A stretch of 64,000 bases of DNA, from positions 310,001-374,000 of the forward strand of contig NZ_AP014809.1 of the NCBI RefSeq assembly GCF_002355515.1, written 5' to 3'. The stretch comes from Methylorubrum populi (lineage in GTDB: Bacteria; Pseudomonadota; Alphaproteobacteria; Rhizobiales; Beijerinckiaceae). Shown in pieces: positions 60,905-64,000 of the stretch. Made by a program: the position numbers and the translations under genes. The stretch's first letter is position 1; each line of letters begins with the position of its first letter. Under the pieces are notes generated by a model. It ran no database searches. It worked only from the letters and a program-made list of their open reading frames with translations, and was not told the origin of the DNA.

Positions 60905-62839
60905 ATGGCGGATCTGACGACAGGCCAAAGGGACGAGCTGACGTTTCTGACCGGCATCGACGGGAACGGAGCCATCGCCGCCAACACGTACTTCACCTGG
61001 AGCGTGGGAGAGGATCTTGGCCGGGCTTGGCTCTCCAAATTCAACAATGACGGGGATGGCGTGGTGCGCTCCGCATCAAGTCCGGCGGGCACGGGGGCCG
61101 GCACCGTCACCTATGCTTTCGCATCGGGCCTCTCGGAGCAGGAGAAGGCGGCGTACGCGGCGGCCCTCAATCTCTGGTCCGATGTCGCGAACATCCAATT
61201 TCGACAAACCGACAGCATCGCATCCGCCGGCATCCGTTTCGAGCCGACGAACGAGGGGGCCGGGATCACCTTCGTACCCAGCAACGGCGCCTCCGCCACG
61301 GGGAGAGGGGTCACTGCGATTCCATCACAGAATTCCCCCGATTCGCGAGGCGGACAACTCCACGTCAGCATCAATGCGCCGGATCAGAACTTCGACAGCT
61401 TCTCTCCGGATGCCGCCTACACCCTCAGCACGGTGATCCATGAAACGGGTCATGCGTTGGGCCTCGGCCATGCGGGTCGATACAACGGCGCGGACTTTTC
61501 GGCGCAATCGGGCGTCTACGACAGCCAACTCTGGTCGGTGATGTCGTATGTGAAGCCGGATGATCCCTCGGGCGCGTTCAACGCGTTGAGTCCGGTTAAG
61601 GGCACCAACTGGTCAACCAATAATTCCGGCGAGATCTATGAGCTTCACTCCCAAACGCCGATGATGCTCGACATTCTCGGCATGCAGCGCATCTACGGTG
61701 CCTCGACAAGCAACACTTTCGCAGGCGGCCAGACATACGGATTCAACACGAACATCGCGGGCACATCCCGCCAATTCTACGACTTCACAAACAACCTCGA
61801 TCCCGTCCTAACGATCTACAATCGCGGGATTGGCAACACGCTCGACGTTTCGGGATTCAGGACAAACAGTACGATCAACCTGGCCCCAGGAACATTCAGC
61901 AGCGCGAGCGAGAACGGAACCCTGGTCAACAACATCGGCATCGCCCTCGACACGCGGATCGACAAGGCCATCGGCGGCAGCGGAAACGATACATTCTTCA
62001 CGAACGGGAACGGCAACACGATCAACGGCGGTTCCGGATCCGATACGGTCTACCTTGCCGGCACCGCCAGTGACTTCGCGATCTCGCGAGGCCCGGACGG
62101 TGCGACCCTCGCCGTGAACAAGCTGACCGGCGCAACCGACCGCCTGACAAACATCGAGGCGATCGAGTTTTCCGGGCCTCCGGTCTGCTTCACCACAGGT
62201 ACCCGGATCGCTCTGATGCGCGACGGCGGTCCCGTCGAGGTCCCGGTCGAATGCTTGCGCGTCGGCGACATCGCCCTGACTGCGGGAGGCGGACGCCGCG
62301 TCATCCGCTGGATCGGGCATCGGCAGCTCGGCTCGCCCGACAGGCCCATCGCGCCGGATCAGGCCCCGATCCGCATTCGCACGGGCGCCTTCGGCTGGAA
62401 CGGCGAAGGCCACCCGCGTCCTAGGCGCGATCTTCTCCTCTCACCCGGCCACCCCGTCCTGATCGAGGCGGCCGATGGAAGCGAGGCGCTCGTGCCGATC
62501 CTCTGCCTGATCAACGGCACCACCATCCGGCGAGAGACAGTGACCGATATCGCCTACTGGCATGTCGAGCTCGATGCGCATGACATCCTGCTCGCGGAAG
62601 GTCTGGCGGCGGAGAGCTACCTTGATGGCGGAGATCGCAGCTTCTTCGCCGAGGCCTCCGACCACGCGCTCCACAACCCCGATTTAATACCGCCGGGATG
62701 GCGCGGACGCTGCCGGGCCGTCCATTTCGACGGTCCGCTCGTGGAGGCGGAACGCATCCGTTTGAATGCAGTATTCGCTTATCGACTCGAACAAGCCTGC
62801 CTCTGGAGCACAAGCGCTCTCGCGGCCCCTTCGACGTGA
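60905..62839 (+). CDS. Serralysin-like M10 metalloprotease fused to a C-terminal Hint domain
   Basis: 644 residues from ATG 60905; the in-frame ATG at 60869 adds a polar stretch. No N-terminal signal. Residues 70-200 are the metzincin domain: zinc site [15 protein letters not shown] near 178-192 (HExxHxxGxxH) and Met-turn SVMSYV near 212. Next comes a beta region with RTX-like repeats ([24 protein letters not shown], about 355-380), then from about 427 a Hint/Hedgehog-intein domain: [67 protein letters not shown]. Type I secretion is likely from the repeats. The Hint Cys and the SPGH His are present, so self-cleavage is conceivable. Confidence 0.82.
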   Translation: MADLTTGQRDELTFLTGIDGNGAIAANTYFTWSVGEDLGRAWLSKFNNDGDGVVRSASSPAGTGAGTVTYAFASGLSEQEKAAYAAALNLWSDVANIQFRQTDSIASAGIRFEPTNEGAGITFVPSNGASATGRGVTAIPSQNSPDSRGGQLHVSINAPDQNFDSFSPDAAYTLSTVIHETGHALGLGHAGRYNGADFSAQSGVYDSQLWSVMSYVKPDDPSGAFNALSPVKGTNWSTNNSGEIYELHSQTPMMLDILGMQRIYGASTSNTFAGGQTYGFNTNIAGTSRQFYDFTNNLDPVLTIYNRGIGNTLDVSGFRTNSTINLAPGTFSSASENGTLVNNIGIALDTRIDKAIGGSGNDTFFTNGNGNTINGGSGSDTVYLAGTASDFAISRGPDGATLAVNKLTGATDRLTNIEAIEFSGPPVCFTTGTRIALMRDGGPVEVPVECLRVGDIALTAGGGRRVIRWIGHRQLGSPDRPIAPDQAPIRIRTGAFGWNGEGHPRPRRDLLLSPGHPVLIEAADGSEALVPILCLINGTTIRRETVTDIAYWHVELDAHDILLAEGLAAESYLDGGDRSFFAEASDHALHNPDLIPPGWRGRCRAVHFDGPLVEAERIRLNAVFAYRLEQACLWSTSALAAPST

Positions 62840-63003
62840 GGGATATCCAAATCCGCTTCACGCCTCTTCAAGTTTTTCCAACGGCAAGGCCGTCGATCGT
62901 GGACCTTTCTCCCAGATGACGCGACGCGACGGCTTCGCTACGGTGCCGGCCAACAGCCGCGCCTCAAGGCGCGCGATCGCATCGGATCAGGGAGTCGAGT
63001 GGG

Positions 63004-64000
63004 ATGAGCGCGCAAGCGAGCGTCACCGAGGTCAAGCGCGACAAGCCGTGGATCATCCGCACCTATGCGGGCCATTCCACGGCGGCGGAATCGAACAAGC
63101 TCTATCGCGGCAACCTCGCCAAGGGTCAGACCGGCCTCTCGGTCGCCTTCGATCTGCCGACCCAGACCGGATACGACCCCGACCATGAACTCGCCCGCGG
63201 CGAAGTCGGCAAGGTCGGCGTCTCGATCGCGCATCTGGGCGACATGCGGACCCTGTTCGACCAGATTCCGCTGGCGCAGATGAACACGTCGATGACGATC
63301 AACGCCACGGCGCCGTGGCTGCTGTCGCTCTACCTCGCGGTGGCGGAGGAGCAGGGCGCGCCGATCGCTGCCCTTCAGGGCACGACGCAGAACGACATCA
63401 TCAAGGAATATCTGTCGCGCGGCACCTACGTCTTCCCGCCTGCGCCCTCGCTGCGGCTGACCAAGGACGTGATCCTGTTCACGACCAAGAACGTGCCGAA
63501 GTGGAATCCGATGAACGTCTGCTCCTACCACCTGCAGGAGGCGGGAGCGACGCCGGTTCAGGAACTCTCCTACGCGCTGGCCATCGCCATGGCCGTGCTC
63601 GACACGGTGCGCGACGATCCCGATTTCGACGAGGCCAGCTTCTCGGACGTCTTCAGCCGCATCTCGTTCTTCGTGAATGCCGGGATGCGGTTCGTCACCG
63701 AGATCTGCAAGATGCGGGCGTTCGCCGAACTGTGGGACGAGATCGCCCAGCAGCGCTACGGCATCACCGATGCCAAGAAGCGGATCTTTCGCTACGGCGT
63801 CCAGGTGAATTCCCTCGGGCTCACCGAGCAGCAGCCCGAGAACAACGTCCATCGCATCCTCATCGAGATGCTGGCGGTGACGCTCTCCAAGCGCGCCCGC
63901 GCCCGCGCGGTGCAGCTCCCGGCCTGGAACGAGGCGCTCGGCCTGCCCCGGCCCTGGGACCAACAATGGTCGATGCGGATGCAGCAGATCCTGGCCTTCG
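63004..64000 (+). CDS. ecm: Ethylmalonyl-CoA mutase, N-terminal part (3' end outside window)
   Basis: The frame starts at ATG 63004 (MSAQASVTEVKRDKPWIIRT) and stays open to the edge, giving 332 residues. It is a B12-dependent acyl-CoA mutase substrate domain: YAGHSTAAESNKLYRGNLAK, GLSVAFDLPTQTGYDPDHEL, then NTSMTINATAPWLLSLYLAV and GTTQNDIIKEYLSRGTYVFP, and HRILIEMLAVTLSKRARARA. The B12 domain lies beyond the window. The related methylmalonyl-CoA mutase cannot be excluded on motifs alone, but the N-terminal sequence and the ccr neighbourhood fit Ecm, which converts ethylmalonyl-CoA to methylsuccinyl-CoA. Confidence 0.9.
   Translation, partial: MSAQASVTEVKRDKPWIIRTYAGHSTAAESNKLYRGNLAKGQTGLSVAFDLPTQTGYDPDHELARGEVGKVGVSIAHLGDMRTLFDQIPLAQMNTSMTINATAPWLLSLYLAVAEEQGAPIAALQGTTQNDIIKEYLSRGTYVFPPAPSLRLTKDVILFTTKNVPKWNPMNVCSYHLQEAGATPVQELSYALAIAMAVLDTVRDDPDFDEASFSDVFSRISFFVNAGMRFVTEICKMRAFAELWDEIAQQRYGITDAKKRIFRYGVQVNSLGLTEQQPENNVHRILIEMLAVTLSKRARARAVQLPAWNEALGLPRPWDQQWSMRMQQILAF

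Overview
The window is high-GC alphaproteobacterial chromosome and looks like Methylobacterium/Methylorubrum of the extorquens group. The best evidence is the right end, where four genes of the ethylmalonyl-CoA pathway neighbourhood lie close together: pccB (51899), crotonyl-CoA carboxylase/reductase ccr (57642, minus), catalase katA (59120, minus) and the start of ethylmalonyl-CoA mutase ecm (63004, running off the window). This pathway regenerates glyoxylate during growth on C1 and C2 compounds.

Left part (1-19 kb): the 3' end of serC, a glutamate dehydrogenase, a small-type pseudouridine synthase overlapping a stand-alone ispF, a DUF983 protein divergent from a MocR-type regulator, then an insertion-sequence scar (an intact IS3-family element against an IS630 remnant). 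Next comes an ECF sigma factor operon (sigma, anti-sigma, catalase-type peroxidase, cytochrome b561). A divergent gene for a small secreted protein carries the same GGAAT-N16-CGTCT promoter as the sigma gene. Then follow an integrase gene broken by one stop codon, an OmpR/EnvZ-type two-component pair, an ABC-F ATPase gene split by an in-frame TAG, and a short cluster of a Tat-exported hydrolase, cytochrome P460 and a membrane nucleotidyl cyclase.

Middle (20-36 kb): an organosulfur island. A Crp/Fnr regulator is divergent from a substrate-binding protein, permease and ATPase set of the sulfonate/nitrate class. A tightly overlapping minus-strand operon carries two more sulfonate-type binding proteins, a sulfite dehydrogenase (molybdopterin subunit plus cytochrome c), an SfnG/SsuD-like flavin monooxygenase and an NCS2 permease. 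On the other side of its promoter are a large DUF3604 (PHP-like) protein, an SfnB/DszC-type flavoprotein and the broken 5' end of a DszA/NtaA-type monooxygenase. The picture is uptake of organic sulfur compounds, oxidative C-S cleavage and oxidation of the released sulfite.

36-43 kb is a mobile-DNA zone: an SDR gene, a complete IS3-family element with a 3-bp target duplication, a second IS3 relic, an NhaP-type antiporter, AT-richer gene-poor DNA and a heavily decayed integrase beside the 3' end of tRNA-Ser(CGA), the usual layout of an old tRNA-targeted island. From 43 kb on the content is core: rarA, an M32 carboxypeptidase, a YegD-like Hsp70, an RluC/D pseudouridine synthase, a HAD phosphatase, an ATP12 chaperone, pccB, tRNA-Val(CAC), a TetR gene with a perfect palindromic operator, ilvC, a PPOX-type protein, ccr, katA, a metalloprotease fused to a Hint domain, and ecm.
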